From positions 1 to 64,000 of the forward strand of contig JAACJM010000189.1 of the NCBI GenBank assembly GCA_013368315.1: a DNA stretch of 64,000 nucleotides. The letters run 5' to 3'. Positions 1-9,839 of this stretch are shown piece by piece; position 1 is the stretch's first letter; each line of letters begins with the position of its first letter. Source of the DNA: Tetrapyrgos nigripes. Taxonomy: Eukaryota > Basidiomycota > Agaricomycetes > Agaricales > Campanellaceae. The position numbers and the translations under genes were made by a program. Under the pieces are notes generated by a model. That model was not told where the DNA came from. It did not search any database and saw nothing but the letters and a program-made list of their open reading frames with translations.

Positions 1-108
1 GCGCATCGCACCAGGGAAACCTTTGAGGGGTAACCCGCCACACCGAAGTGCGTCACCTTTCCCAATTGAAGCCGATTAAGAGTCGCCTCAGCAATATCCA
101 TATGCATA

Positions 109-545
109 GTTTAACGTCTTTTCGGACACACCATGGCATATGGTTTAGTGGTAGATGGAATGACGGGAAGAGCAGACCCGAGCTGCCTGGACGGTAGACG
201 TAGCCAGTGGAGCAAACTCGACTGGCAAACAGGTATGAGCGGCGCAAACGCCAGTCTCGTGGGCTCGAGGATATTCAGAGCCAGTGCAATAGGACTTGTA
301 GTGTATCATAGCACAATGCAATAGTTTAACGTCGTTTCGGACGAGAGCACTGGAGGTTGGGACAATCTCTCAGCGTATTAACCATGCAGAAAGAGGGAGA
401 GGATACGTACCTTATAAGAAAAACAAACCTTTATTGCACCCAAGCAGTCGGGAAGGAAAGAATAGCCAGTGAGCAGACTCAGCTGGCGACGGACAGTTAC
501 GAGCGGCGCAAACGCCAATCTCGTAGGCTTGAAGTTATTCAAAGC
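109..545. repeat. diverged direct repeats
   Basis: Two stretches repeat here. The string AGTTTAACGTCNTTTCGGAC occurs near 109 and again near 322. A longer segment of about 80 bases, containing GAGCGGCGCAAACGCCA, occurs near 205-290 and again near 470-550. The copies differ at many positions, so the duplication is old. No convincing coding frame runs through the region. The nature of the repeat (mobile element or local duplication) is unknown. Confidence 0.55.
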
Positions 546-583
546 CTGATTTCCTTAGAGACCTTGAAGGTAGGGGTCCAAAA

Positions 584-828
584 GCTGTCGAGGAAGCCTG
601 CTTGAGGCTGTCGAGGGAGCCGTCTGGGGCGGGCGCTGTCGAGGAAGCTTGTTGGGAGCTGTCGAGGAAGCGTACAGAGGCAGGAACCCCAACCCGACCC
701 GTGGCTTGAGAGCTGTACAGCCGCTGACAAAGCAGCCCAGCTTTCCCCAGCCCCACGGCTTCTTTTCTTCGACAGCTACGCCCCGCCCCGCACAGCTCCC
801 TCGACAGCCAACAGGCTCCCTCGACAGC
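584..828. repeat. array of inverted 14-mers, GCTGTCGAGGAAGC type
   Basis: Four forward copies of GCTGTCGAGG(A/G)AGC start at 584, 607, 635 and 658, spaced 23, 28 and 23 nt. After about 95 nt come the reverse complement copies GCTCCCTCGACAGC at 795-808 and 815-828, and a diverged one near 763-776. The whole block is therefore a large interrupted palindrome made of short repeats. Reading frames through it give only repeated LPRQ/SSTA-type peptides, which I take as translation of the repeat and not a protein. Confidence 0.75.
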
Positions 829-1503
829 TCTCCAAGTTTTCCTCTGGCCGCCCTACTCCCTTTGACCTGAATTACTTCGGTCAACGCAGTTGTACTTTTG
901 AGTCAACTGTGAATTTTGCCCAAGTCACTTTTGAGTGCTTGTGCATAACGAGGCAGCCGTTCTCTTCAGCCGTTCTCAAGTCTTCTCACCAGTACACCCC
1001 TTCCTCGTGAGTATCATCATCATCTTGTTTCCGGAATCCATCTTTTACACTACTAACACCCTGCTTCTCTCTGCCTGCGACGCGTCAAACTCGATGACTG
1101 CGTCGCAGGTTCGTTTTTCCAAAGCCATTCACAAATAAATCGGACCCAAACCTTGGTCTACCAGCTTAAGTATGAAAGGAAGGAATGCTAAGGTCAGCGC
1201 TGCTGGTGCTACCTTTCGCCAACTCATTTACTCTAGGTATTACTTCTCCTAATCACTCTGCCCAAAACCACCTCCAAGTTGTCGCTCAGATCTCTGTAAG
1301 CAATTCGAGCCCTCTCATCATGTCTCAGCTGACCAGGTCCCTTGTCTAAAAGCACCCATGACTCGGCGTTGTAACAGCAACATGAAGGACTCAGTGTCTT
1401 TCTCTCTGACTTCGAGAACCGAATCATCCTCTTTGGCAATTCTCAGCTTAGCACTCATGTATACGTATCTGCATCGATTCAATAAAATTGAACTACTACT
1501 ACA
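829..1503. other. intergenic, nothing recognised
   Basis: No supported gene, RNA or repeat was seen. The short open frames here lack domain content and codon support. The right part must contain the 3' UTR of the minus-strand WD40 gene. Confidence 0.5.
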
Positions 1504-3069
1504 TCAAAAGGCTGAAGCACTGGCTGGTGATGTCTCCCTCTGCATAGCTACACCCGACAACCTTGTCTCAGGTGCCTTCATGTGTGTAGCCAAGGAAGTG
1601 GTCAAGGTGGGCATCACAGCTGATAGTGATCCGGTCGTCTCTAAGACGGCGCGCACTAACGCAGTCTGTGCTTCCCCAGGACCACCCTCTGCCCGCAAAC
1701 TTCGACCCCACCCTGTGGCTGTGACGGAGCCACCGTAATTCTGATAAATTGCTATGCTAGCAGCTATCAGAATCAGAGCTTGCACCATCCAGCCGAGACC
1801 GCGAAGCGCTGCGTGGATACGTCCGGAATCGAACCTGCCTACCCTGGTTTTCTTGCAGATGAAGATGGTGGTCTCGAGCTCCGAGGTTCCCAGCTCTCCA
1901 GCGGCAATGTATTCTGTTCCATTCAAAGTAAATGTCTGGCAAGGACCGTCAAAACCAAGCTGCAGGTGAATTCTGAATGATGTCTCGTACCGTAAGTCCA
2001 TGTATCCTCGATTTCGTCCCTGTGGACAGGGTCTGGAGAAGTTCTCCGCTCCGTCTATCGAATACGTAGACGTTGCCGTGGTCACTGCCGCTGACGATCA
2101 CCTTGCAGGACTCTCCAAAGGCGACCTGCTTAGGTCGTCCGGCCTTCCTCTCCCTTGGTACTTTGAAGTCCTGAATTTTGGATCCATCAGTCATGCGATA
2201 TAGGGTGCACCCGCTTGTTATATCGTCGATGCAATAGACTGTCTTGGTGGAATCGCAAGTTCCGTATCCTCTGTCCCGGCAAGTAAGTAAAGAAATAATC
2301 TTGAATGACTGACACATAACTCACATTCGCGTCCCGTGCACCAGCGACTGGTCGCTGCTCAAGCCATTTGCACCGTCCAACTTGTAGCTGAAGTCGATCA
2401 GTTTGGAGTCCGGCGTCCTCAAAATACACTCACATAGCATCATGCATCCCAAAGACAACCACATCTCTCCGGTTATCAAACAACACAGACTTCGGAATAC
2501 TGTTATTGACCTGTATTGCCCACTTGTCTTCGGAGACCTTCATTGTCGTAGGATCAACAACAAACAGCGCAACGACACCTTCCCTATTCGTTGCTACTAG
2601 TCTGGTGGTTGAGGAGTCGTAAGCCAACGAGGTTACTTCGCTCGGCTGAGCCATTTCGATGCACGCAACCTCTTCATAGCTCTATAGTTCTTCGGTGAGT
2701 AGACTCGTCCTTACAAAGAGAAGCTCCTTGCCTGATTATTACGAATCCAGAAGACTAGGTACCCGCTCCCGGTCCCATATATCAGTCCTTCCTCTAACGT
2801 GTCTTGCCTCTTGATCCACAGAACGGCCGTCGTGGCATCGCGGACTTCGTTACTCGAAATCTGCTTAACGATGGACATCGTCTGCAGGTCCCATATGACT
2901 GTGCCGTCGTTAGCTGTGTATAGGTCCATGTCAAGATTTCTGCTAACTATTGAGATTTGGAGCACTTACCACCGCTAGCAAGGTATCTCCCGTCCTCTGT
3001 GACTGCCATACACTGGATGGTTCCAGTATGTCCTTTGAGAGTGTGATCGAGTTGGTAAGTCAGCATCAT
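1504..3069 (-). CDS. WD40-repeat protein with C-terminal membrane anchor
   Basis: Six exons read on the minus strand: 3069-2970, 2913-2732, 2681-2434, 2387-2325, 2270-1991 and 1935-1504. They join in frame to about 434 residues. The start MMLTYQLDHTLKGHTG opens a WD40 blade, which continues as LASGANDGTVIWDL across intron 1. A later blade reads VSGSDHGNVYVFDRRSGELL. Near the C terminus lies a hydrophobic helix, WMVQALILIAASIAIYQN, a likely membrane anchor, followed by a low-complexity tail. This domain order matches a WD40 family common in Agaricomycetes whose role is unknown. WD40 propellers generally serve as protein-binding scaffolds. Intron 2 (2731-2682, 50 nt) appears to use a GC-AG pair; the competing GT donor would give a 35-nt intron. 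An extra intron near the anchor cannot be excluded. It is divergent from the gene at 3338. Confidence 0.8.
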
Positions 3070-3337
3070 AGTGATTTGTCCCTATACACTGATTTGAGAG
3101 ACATTTATACTTCAGGCCTCAGACCTTATTATCTTTAACTCACAATAAGGTCGAAGCGTCAGCTTTCGCTGGCATCATCGCTTTTCGGTTCTTGCTTTTT
3201 GTCTTCGGATTTCCTTATTTGGTAACTGAATAGCATCCAGGACGAGAAATGACAATAGTAGCTTGGACGTCGCTTTGGACTCACAAAACAATAGAGTCCC
3301 CGCTATATACCTCAGGACTCACATCGACTCAACTTCA
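3070..3337. promoter_or_regulatory. bidirectional intergenic promoter region
   Basis: This gap of about 270 bases separates the start of the minus-strand WD40 gene from the start of the plus-strand gene at 3338, so it must hold both promoters. No clear TATA box was seen. Confidence 0.45.
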
Positions 3338-4080
3338 ATGCCTCCCACTGTCAGAGTCCGTTCTCGTGCCTCCCCGCGTCCACGCCCTCCCGCAGCTATT
3401 CTTCTACTTTCTGACACCGATGTCTTCCCTTCACCGAGGCGACTCACACTTGCCGAAGAAGACCCCTGCGACACGATCCCACAAGCCGACCGTCATCATC
3501 CATACCGTCGTCGCCGCAGCCGAGTTCATTTTCTCATCACTAACTCAGAGCAGTGCCCTCCATCCAGCTCCGGCCTCGGAAACCCGTTTCCAATGCCAGT
3601 CCCAGCCCAGGCAGAGCCTGCACCAATCACTGCTATACCATCCAACACACCCACAATTTCCAATCCAAGCTCTGATGGTGTCCGAAAAAATCACACACGC
3701 CTGCCCTCCAAGAGCCGCATCTTTCGGCAGACACCAGCTGCTGAAGAGCTTTGCACATCCACTCGAAATCTCCCAAAAGTTTGAGGTAGGCACACCATCA
3801 GAGTCTAGCCTGTCTGTTCTTACTTACCGTATCCAGGCATGTGTTGTTAAGGCTGCACGGGATCTCCCAGCCGCTTCCTACGATTCCCAGTCAGAGAGAG
3901 ACCTCGAACCTGTCCGACAGAAGGTATATCTTCTGTTTCTTCATTACTCTCAAGCTGACTGCGAGTTAGATTCTGAAAGAGTGGAAAGTCTTTTTGGACA
4001 ATTACGAGGATCACTGGCCGATGAAATACCTTCTCATGATTGAGTGTAAGCAGAAGCCAAAAGCAAAGAGAAAGACCTAG
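3338..4080 (+). CDS. small conserved hypothetical protein, spliced
   Basis: The 3' part is clear. An exon ends at LEISQKFE with a GTAGGC donor at about 3786. The next exon (3837-3923) encodes ACVVKAARDLPAASYDS and ends in RQK. The last exon, after an intron ending near 3969, encodes ILKEWKVFLDNYEDHWPMKY and ends at TAG 4078-4080; these junctions are all phase 0. The C-terminal WPMKYLL-type motif resembles a short basidiomycete family of unknown function, which I recall but cannot verify here. The 5' part is uncertain. The likely start MPPTVRVRSRASPRPRP is in a different frame from LKSFAHPLEISQKFE, so at least one more intron lies between about 3500 and 3740, and I could not fix it. The N terminus is Pro/Arg-rich. 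Function unknown. Confidence 0.5.
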
Positions 4081-4736
4081 TCACCGGCTTCAGCACTGGC
4101 GCCAATTTGAGGCTGGGCTTTGTACTAGCGTCAGCTGGGCCGTCGCTGGATATTTGATACCTGGAAACGACTAGTTTCCAACCATCTAGGATACTTATCT
4201 GTAAACAATAAGATTCCCAATGCAGTTTGAGCCATTAAATTCCCATCGTATCCCAGTAAAGTTTTGGTCCTTGTATTTATCGAGATTACCATTGCGTATG
4301 CCATACTCGGAATATTAATATATCCAAACGAATTTCAGTCACTACAATTCTTTGGGAATGCGGACTAATTTGACACGAATGAACACAAAATGTATTCGAG
4401 TACATTTGCCCATTGATTTCTTTTGGGCTCAAACCTTTTGTTTCTGATATGGTTTCTGGCAGACTTATACTGATCAGGATATTTCACCTTTTCTATCTAA
4501 CTTTCGCCTGCCTAACATTCATTCCTGCGCGGCGTGGTAGGATAATATATATAATATTATTACCGCGTCGAACAAAAAATGTACTTGAAGCAGAAAGACC
4601 CAATAGTTAGACTGCTTGTTCACTAGCAAGCTAAGACTGCTTCATTAATCGCAGAATTGGGGAGTTTGGTGCGAAGTGCACGGCGACACTGTGAATTAGC
4701 CGCCCGCCAAAACTCTTGACCAAAACCACCACCACG
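4081..4736. other. intergenic, nothing recognised
   Basis: AT-rich spacer holding the 3' UTR of the upstream gene and the promoter of the tubulin cofactor gene. An AT-rich inverted stretch (ATATATATAATATTAT) lies near 4545. No gene was seen. Confidence 0.5.
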
Positions 4737-6041
4737 ATGGATCAGAACAATGACTCGAAACTCCTGCGAGATGACCCTTCAAAGAAATGGGGCTTCGCAG
4801 ACGTCTTCTTGACCCAATTCCAAACCTCGAGAACTGGTCTGACCTGCGCATCAGTTCTTTATCCGTATCTCTCAAACTACTCTGTCAGACTTGGAAACCC
4901 GTCTCAATGCTGCCAAGGAAACTACCTCTGAAGGACCGGGAACAGTGTCAAAGGAGATTCTGGATAATCTGAGTATCGATTTCGAGAAGATTTCGAAGAG
5001 CTTGAGGGGTGCGATTGGACTGATACCAAAGTCTGATCAAGGGAGCTGTGAGGCGGTATGTTGTTCTTTCTCTGGCAAAATCTCCGTCTCAGCCTATTTT
5101 GTGATCCTAGCAACTGAAAGGACTGGAGAAGAGCCTTGAAGACTTGCGCAAGTCTTCTGCACCCAAGTCCAAGTTTGCTTTTAAGAGAAAGCCAAAGGCA
5201 GAAGGTTCGACGACTACCAGTGATGCTTCGACGACTGTACCAACTACTACAAACCCACCAACGGCGCCTACTTTATCCCAGGATGCCTCAGATGAATCTG
5301 CGTTGAGCTCAACCCCCAATCTGACGTTGTCTTCCCGCTCAAAAGAGTTCCTCGTTCTACACTCCATCAATGGGTTACCGAGCGCCTCGAAATCCTCTAC
5401 AACACGACTTCGCTCAGATTTGGCCCTCACAGACCTAGAGAACTGTGTCATCAATCTTATAACACCACCTCTCGAAGCGGCTTTGGATATCTCGGCGGTG
5501 CAGATCAGGAGTCTCAACAATTGCATAGTTTTATTGCCCAAGATCAATGGGAGTGTCATGGTGCATGCGATCAGGAATTGTATAGTCTTGCTGGGATGCC
5601 ATCAGGTACGAGCGCTGTTTCGTTCTGTCACAAAGTGCCCTTTGACGGCTTTCCCCCCCCCCCCCGAAAACGGTCTTTTTTTCTGACCGATATTGCTTCT
5701 AGTTCCGAATGCACACGTCTCAGAATGTAGACGTCTACCTCGATATTCGATCAAATCCCGTAATAGAACACTGTAGTGGGATTCGATTCGCATCATACCC
5801 TCCCTCCTTTGACACCACCTCGGATGCCGGCGAGAGCTCACTTGAGTCAAATCTCTCTGTTCAGGATTTCTCTCACATCAGGTCTAGGCCTTCACCAAAT
5901 TGGTCGTTATTGTCAAAGGATGAGGTAGAGGATGCCCGTTTGAAACGCGTGAAGGAGTTAGTGTCCTCTGGGGATTGTGGAGAAAGGGGTGATGGACATG
6001 TGTCTGAGGTTCTCCACAGTATTCTTCCTTCACCGTCATAA
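4737..6041 (+). CDS. tubulin-folding cofactor C (TBCC)
   Basis: Four exons (4737-4836, 4889-5055, 5111-5605, 5703-6041) join in frame to 366 residues; human TBCC has 346. The N-terminal third (FYTH-like FADVFLTQFQTSRTDLETRL) is the helical spectrin-like region. The motif PKSKFAFKRK is typical of cofactor C and is followed by a Ser/Thr-rich linker. From about residue 180 comes the C-CAP/cofactor C beta-helix domain (LENCVINLI, SLNNCIVLLPKINGSVMVH, VIEHCSGIRFASY). Family knowledge: TBCC joins the cofactor D/E-tubulin complex and triggers GTP hydrolysis on beta-tubulin, releasing native dimers. Its key arginine finger matches R256 in CHQFRMHTS, directly after intron 3. Intron 3 (97 nt) carries a 14-C run near 5653. 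The start is the first ATG in frame before the conserved helix. Confidence 0.9.
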
Positions 6042-6398
6042 CTATAGTTTAGTTACCGAGCAGGGGGTTTCTAACAAATGAGTTTTTAATGCCGAGGCCG
6101 GTTTGCTGTCAAAGAACTAGTTGTATCAACAATGTACTAATACATATATTGGAGTTCTGTCCTTTTGTATTCATTGAGAAACCGAGATACGCTTCCTCTT
6201 CAGGACAGTCTTAACAGCTTTCAGTGGTAAAAAACGTTGTCCAAGGCGATTTATGCCCGATTTGTGCCCAGTCATACAGTAGTATTTAGTACATAAAGCC
6301 AGTCGATAAAAGTTGTACTGCTTTCCTCATCCTCTTGTACTCCCACTTTGCTCAAACCTCGACCTTTCCTTTCATTCCTTTCACAAACACAAACTAAA
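6042..6398. other. intergenic spacer
   Basis: 3' UTR of the cofactor C gene and promoter of the following small gene. A pyrimidine-rich stretch precedes the ATG at 6399, as is common for fungal promoters. No other feature was seen. Confidence 0.45.
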
Positions 6399-6836
6399 AT
6401 GGGTGACGCTGCTGGAGAAGCTGGTGCTGCATGTTGTGGGCTTTGTTGTACGTTTTTCTCTTACCAGCGCATCAATTCCCGCAAATCCCAACTAATTCCT
6501 TTCGGAAATTATACAGGCGTTGGATGCTTTTCCGTTTTTGCGTCTTACTGCAATACAAGTACGTTTGCTATCGTCTTGTCCTTCATTGAGAGTGCTCAGA
6601 CTCTATTTTGATTAGTCGGCGGGTCCAGAGGGTGCGGTGGTAAATCAGGAACTGGGTGCTGTGGATCCTGCTGCGCGGAATCGTTCAACGCAGACAACTT
6701 TGACGAGCAAGTCAAGAAGGATATGGAAAGAACGAAGGCGAAGGATCAACAAAAAGAAGACGGCCAGGGTCAAGGTCAGATGGACAGTCAACCACAGCCA
6801 ACCCCGGAGATGTCGATGTCCACGACGAACAAGTAG
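6399..6836 (+). CDS. cysteine-rich small protein (103 aa)
   Basis: Three exons (6399-6447, 6517-6558, 6616-6836), with phase-1 junctions and canonical GT-AG introns, give 103 residues. The first 50 residues hold 11 cysteines, many paired (AACCGLCCVGC, GTGCCGSCC), with many glycines. The rest is charged and Gln-rich (NFDEQVKKDMERTKAKDQQ) and ends in a Ser/Thr/Pro tail. There is no clear signal peptide, though the Cys-rich head is weakly hydrophobic. I recognise the overall pattern as a small basidiomycete family without a known role. Lipid-modified, membrane-attached or metal-binding roles are possible from composition but are only guesses. The ATG is preceded by CTAAA and a CT-rich leader. 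Three clean splice junctions in frame support a real gene. Confidence 0.75.
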
Positions 6837-7761
6837 GATTGGGAATTGCAAATTGCTATAGCAGAGCTAGTCTCGACATCATTCTGTGGCCTATGGAGCA
6901 TGGTTTGTGCTTTTGTACGTTCTGTTTAATGCTTTTCACTTGTGGACATTCTGACCGATTATTCGCAGTTGGACTTATCTTTTCTTTCAATTTCTTTCTT
7001 TCACTTTTCGTCACGATTCACGGACATTGTATCTCATATCATAATGCATACGCCTACATACTTTCTTCTGTCCATCCATTGTTTCTCTTCCTGCATATAT
7101 CATCATACCGGAAATCTCATTAATACTCGTAACCCCTAAACCGCGCACTGGCTTGGTCTTTACCAACTGCCCGTTCTTCTCAACGTGAACCGACCTCGTT
7201 ACAACATCAATTTGCACACCTAGAGCTTCAAATTTACCAATTCACAATGTCCACCGCCAGTTAGTACCAACTCGTTGACGTTTCACTGCGCAGCTAAACG
7301 CGCTAAACACGCCCCTAACTTCGCACAGGCCAAGAATGTGCCAGCAAGCTCGTTTAAACCAGCCGTAGAAATACAGGTATTGCCTGCGATACTGAGGGCT
7401 GTCTGTAGCTCATGAACAGGAAAGCACTGGACTATGGATGTCGATGACCTTCGCAGCCTGCATCAGGTGACAGGCAGACTAGTTACGACCTAGGAACCCA
7501 TTAAAATGGGAAACCAGAGTTGTTGTCTCTAAATCAATGAATGTACATGGAGACATCAATGCCAAGGGTATGACGCGTAGAAGAGAGCTTGGCTACAAAA
7601 GTTGCTCTACACCCAAGGTCCATTCATCATTCTATAGAGGTTGACAATAAATGAAAGGTCATTGAAAATTGAAATGTAATCTGTATTCGCTCACCTAGTC
7701 GATATCGCTCCTAGCTCTCAGTTCCATACTCAACATTGGCACTGTCTGCCCTACGAGTATC
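6837..7761. other. spacer with a possible small spliced gene start near 7247
   Basis: From ATG 7247 a short peptide can be spliced (MSTA, a 34-nt intron, then KRAKHAPNFAQAKNVPASSF, then a donor-like GTATTG near 7377). The chain then loses a convincing frame. It may be a gene remnant or chance. The rest is the 3' UTR of the Cys-rich gene and spacer, with nothing else recognised. Confidence 0.25.
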
Positions 7762-8260
7762 TTGTTTCTTCCCTTCAGGGTGAATGTGAAGCCTTGTATC
7801 TTGGTACTTCGCGATTCTACTGATGGTCTTTTATACGTGAGATCTTGCCCAACTTGCTTTGTACTGTTTGCTGGCCGGGCAGACAGCTTCCTGGTCAGCT
7901 ACAGAGATGCATGTGAAAAGATTGCAGCAGACGAGAAGAGGAGCAGAGCTAAGTAAGTAGGATGTTGTACATGGCATGAGAGTTGAGAACAAGAAGAATT
8001 GACGCCCCTAGTTTTCTTCTAAACGCCGCCCTCTCCACCAAGACATACAAACCTGAGCGACTTCTATGCTATGCTAAAGAGGACGATACGGCGTACGTTA
8101 CCGAGGTTCAAGAGTGCTAGGAATGTGCTGGAGAAGATCTTTGGTGGACAACGCCTGGTAGTAATAAGTAGGTTGGGCCCTAATCGGTGTATGGTTACGA
8201 GGGCCTCAGACTGCGACATGTACGCTGCATATAGTACATGTGGTATACAGTAAAAGCGAC
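7762..8260 (+). pseudogene. decayed module copy A
   Basis: The segment around 8027-8165 (CTCTCCACCAAGACATACAA, then CCTGAGCGACTTCTATGC) matches 11165-11300 at roughly three bases in four by eye. A shorter upstream match (GGTGAATGTGAAGC) pairs 7780 with 10988. The conserved frame reads LSTKTYKPERL and is then interrupted by stop codons in both copies. No intact gene is visible. The identity of the parent gene is unknown. Confidence 0.45.
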
Positions 8261-8288
8261 AGTCCTACAATTAGATCGGAATCTTTCC

Positions 8289-8660
8289 TCAAGCTTGAGT
8301 GGCAACGCAAACAGGGCTTTTCAAAATATTGAAGGTCTTCTCAACAGAAGCCCTCTCTTCACCTCGGCGCACTTCCTCAGGGTCGAGTAGTAGGATCAAC
8401 GGTAGGTTATCTTCAACACCCCAAAACCCGGCATCGGCCAACGTCTTCGCACCATGGAAGTTCCAAGTTGGAATAACAATGCTGGTGAGTATCGCTTTAA
8501 AAGCAGCTCTAGCTAATCCGAGACTGTCAAAAATGGATAAGGGAGTGACGGCGACGTAGAAATAGCCTCGGGTGAAGCCAGGGCTGGCGTGCTCCTCACA
8601 CTGCTCAGTACGTAGTAATACTACTAGTGACGGTACTCCCGAAATTTCCAGCGCTATCAA
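8289..8660 (-). pseudogene. truncated copy of the 1067-aa membrane protein gene
   Basis: The minus strand encodes TEQCEEHASPGFTRGYFYVA, then TPLSIFDSLGLARAAFKA, and later WNFHGAKTLADAGFWGVEDN. These align almost residue for residue with residues 55-125 of the intact protein at 13652-16855 (TEQCEEHISSGLTRGYFYVA and so on). The homologous upstream DNA (GATAGCGCTGGAAATTTCGG) is also conserved, but about 24-40 bases are missing just before TEQCEEH. After VCVATQA the frame stops, so everything beyond the first ~10% of the protein is lost. It lies 64 nt downstream of the intact 288-aa gene on the same strand, matching the gene order of the plus-strand copy. Confidence 0.8.
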
Positions 8661-8723
8661 TTCAAGGTTGATTCAAGGTTCTCGACTCCACAAAGTCGAC
8701 ATAATTATTTGATTGGTGGTCAA

Positions 8724-9839
8724 TTACAGAAGCTGGTGTCTACTAGTAGATCGTGCCCCAAGACCAAAGAAACGGCGCAACACAATCCACATTGCACTCC
8801 ACCAAGGGAAGAACTCGACATAGACGGTGTTGTGCTCCTTGATAGGAATACTGGACCAAGTCTCCGTGTCTGGATATACTGGGGTTTCATTAAGGAGGAT
8901 ATATATGCGAAGATGTTTGGGGGGAGAACTATTTTTGTCTGTTTGATCTGGCTTCGAAGTGTCTGAAAGGCCTGACGATTTGGAATTGGGCGCCCCAGCA
9001 GGAACAGTTGCGGTAGGGGTTGACTTTGAAGAGGATAAGGAACGGTGTGATAAGAGAGCTATCTAACAAAACCACTTACACTTTGACTGTTCGACGGTGG
9101 CGGCGGTTGGTTTGTGGGTGTGTCGGTTGCGACAAGACCTGAAGATTGGGAATTGGGTGCCCCGGCAGGAACAGTTGCGGCAGGGGTTGGCTTTGAAGAG
9201 GATAAGGAACGGTGCGATAAGAGAGCTATCTATGGCAAAACCACTTACATTTTGACTGTTCAACGGTGGCGGTTGGCTTTTGGGCGTGTTGGTTGCAACA
9301 CTTGGATTGTTGGAAAGATTCTGCTTTCACAGAGAAAAGAACGGAAAGAGTTTCCCAGATTACATACTTTTTGAGACGATTGTGAAGCGGTATTGCCTAC
9401 CTCGACTTGGTCCCCTTTCTCGCCATCCTTCCCGGTATTTTGTTCGGAGGACGTCCTGCTTGCTTTTCCTTTTTCAAGCCAAATCCCGATGGTTTCGAGG
9501 GCTAACGAGGGAGGTTTAACAGTACTTCCAACGGGATAGGGTATAATGGCACCTCTACCAGTTCGGTTCAAAAATTCCTATCACAGGAAGAGATCATCAG
9601 CTCAAGGAATAAGACAAGGTACGGAGATAACTCACATTATAATCCGGCGTGTACTTCACGGAGACAGATTTGCTCCTGTAATGGCATAAGATGATTTCCC
9701 CGTCCTTGACTCTGGCGTCTGACATGGGCGAAAGTGCTGCAGGACTCGCATGCGACCAGAGTCTTATACCATCTTCAGCTGACTTGCGGCGAGGAAGGTG
9801 ATAAATTTGAACTTTGACAATTACAGCCAGCCTTGACAT
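8724..9839 (-). CDS. 288-aa protein of unknown function ('N' gene of a duplicated module)
   Basis: Five exons on the minus strand (9839-9636, 9577-9401, 9323-9249, 9190-9080, 9023-8724) join with all junctions in phase 0 and end at TAA 8726-8724, giving 288 residues. The N-terminal ~68 residues form a compact domain (MSRLAVIVKVQIYHLPRRKS, and KDGEIILCHYRSKSVSVKY) with a ubiquitin/PB1-like look; this is a guess from pattern only. The middle is Pro/Ser/Thr-rich with PPP(L/P)SNSQ repeats, partly made by a tandem exon duplication. The C-terminal ~70 residues are a second domain ending in NTVYVEFFPWWSAMWIVLRR. The plus-strand copy at 12792-13410 shares all three parts but is decayed. The gene is followed by a stub of a membrane-protein gene. 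Confidence 0.7.
8978..9270 (-). repeat. tandem duplication of an exon plus intron
   Basis: A unit of about 166 nt occurs twice in tandem. Each unit has, on the minus strand, an intron (GTAAGTGG to CTTCAAAG; 9248-9191 and 9079-9024) followed by a coding start reading (P/S)TP(A/T)ATVPAGAPNS. The copies differ at a few positions plus small indels. Since the introns are symmetrical in phase (0), each added unit keeps the frame of the 288-aa protein. Confidence 0.75.

Noticed and set aside
584..671. Possible CRISPR-like array of short repeats
   Set aside because: Only four imperfect 14-base repeats with 9-14 base gaps, in a eukaryotic genome, mirrored by inverted copies and without cas genes.
555..884. 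109-codon minus-strand frame with LPRQ repeats
   Set aside because: The peptide repeats are just translations of the 14-mer array, which is palindromic and explains open frames on both strands.
1825..1850. tRNA B-box-like string (GGTTCGATTCC on the minus strand)
   Set aside because: No A box, no acceptor stem and no cloverleaf can be built around it; it lies inside the last exon of the WD40 gene.
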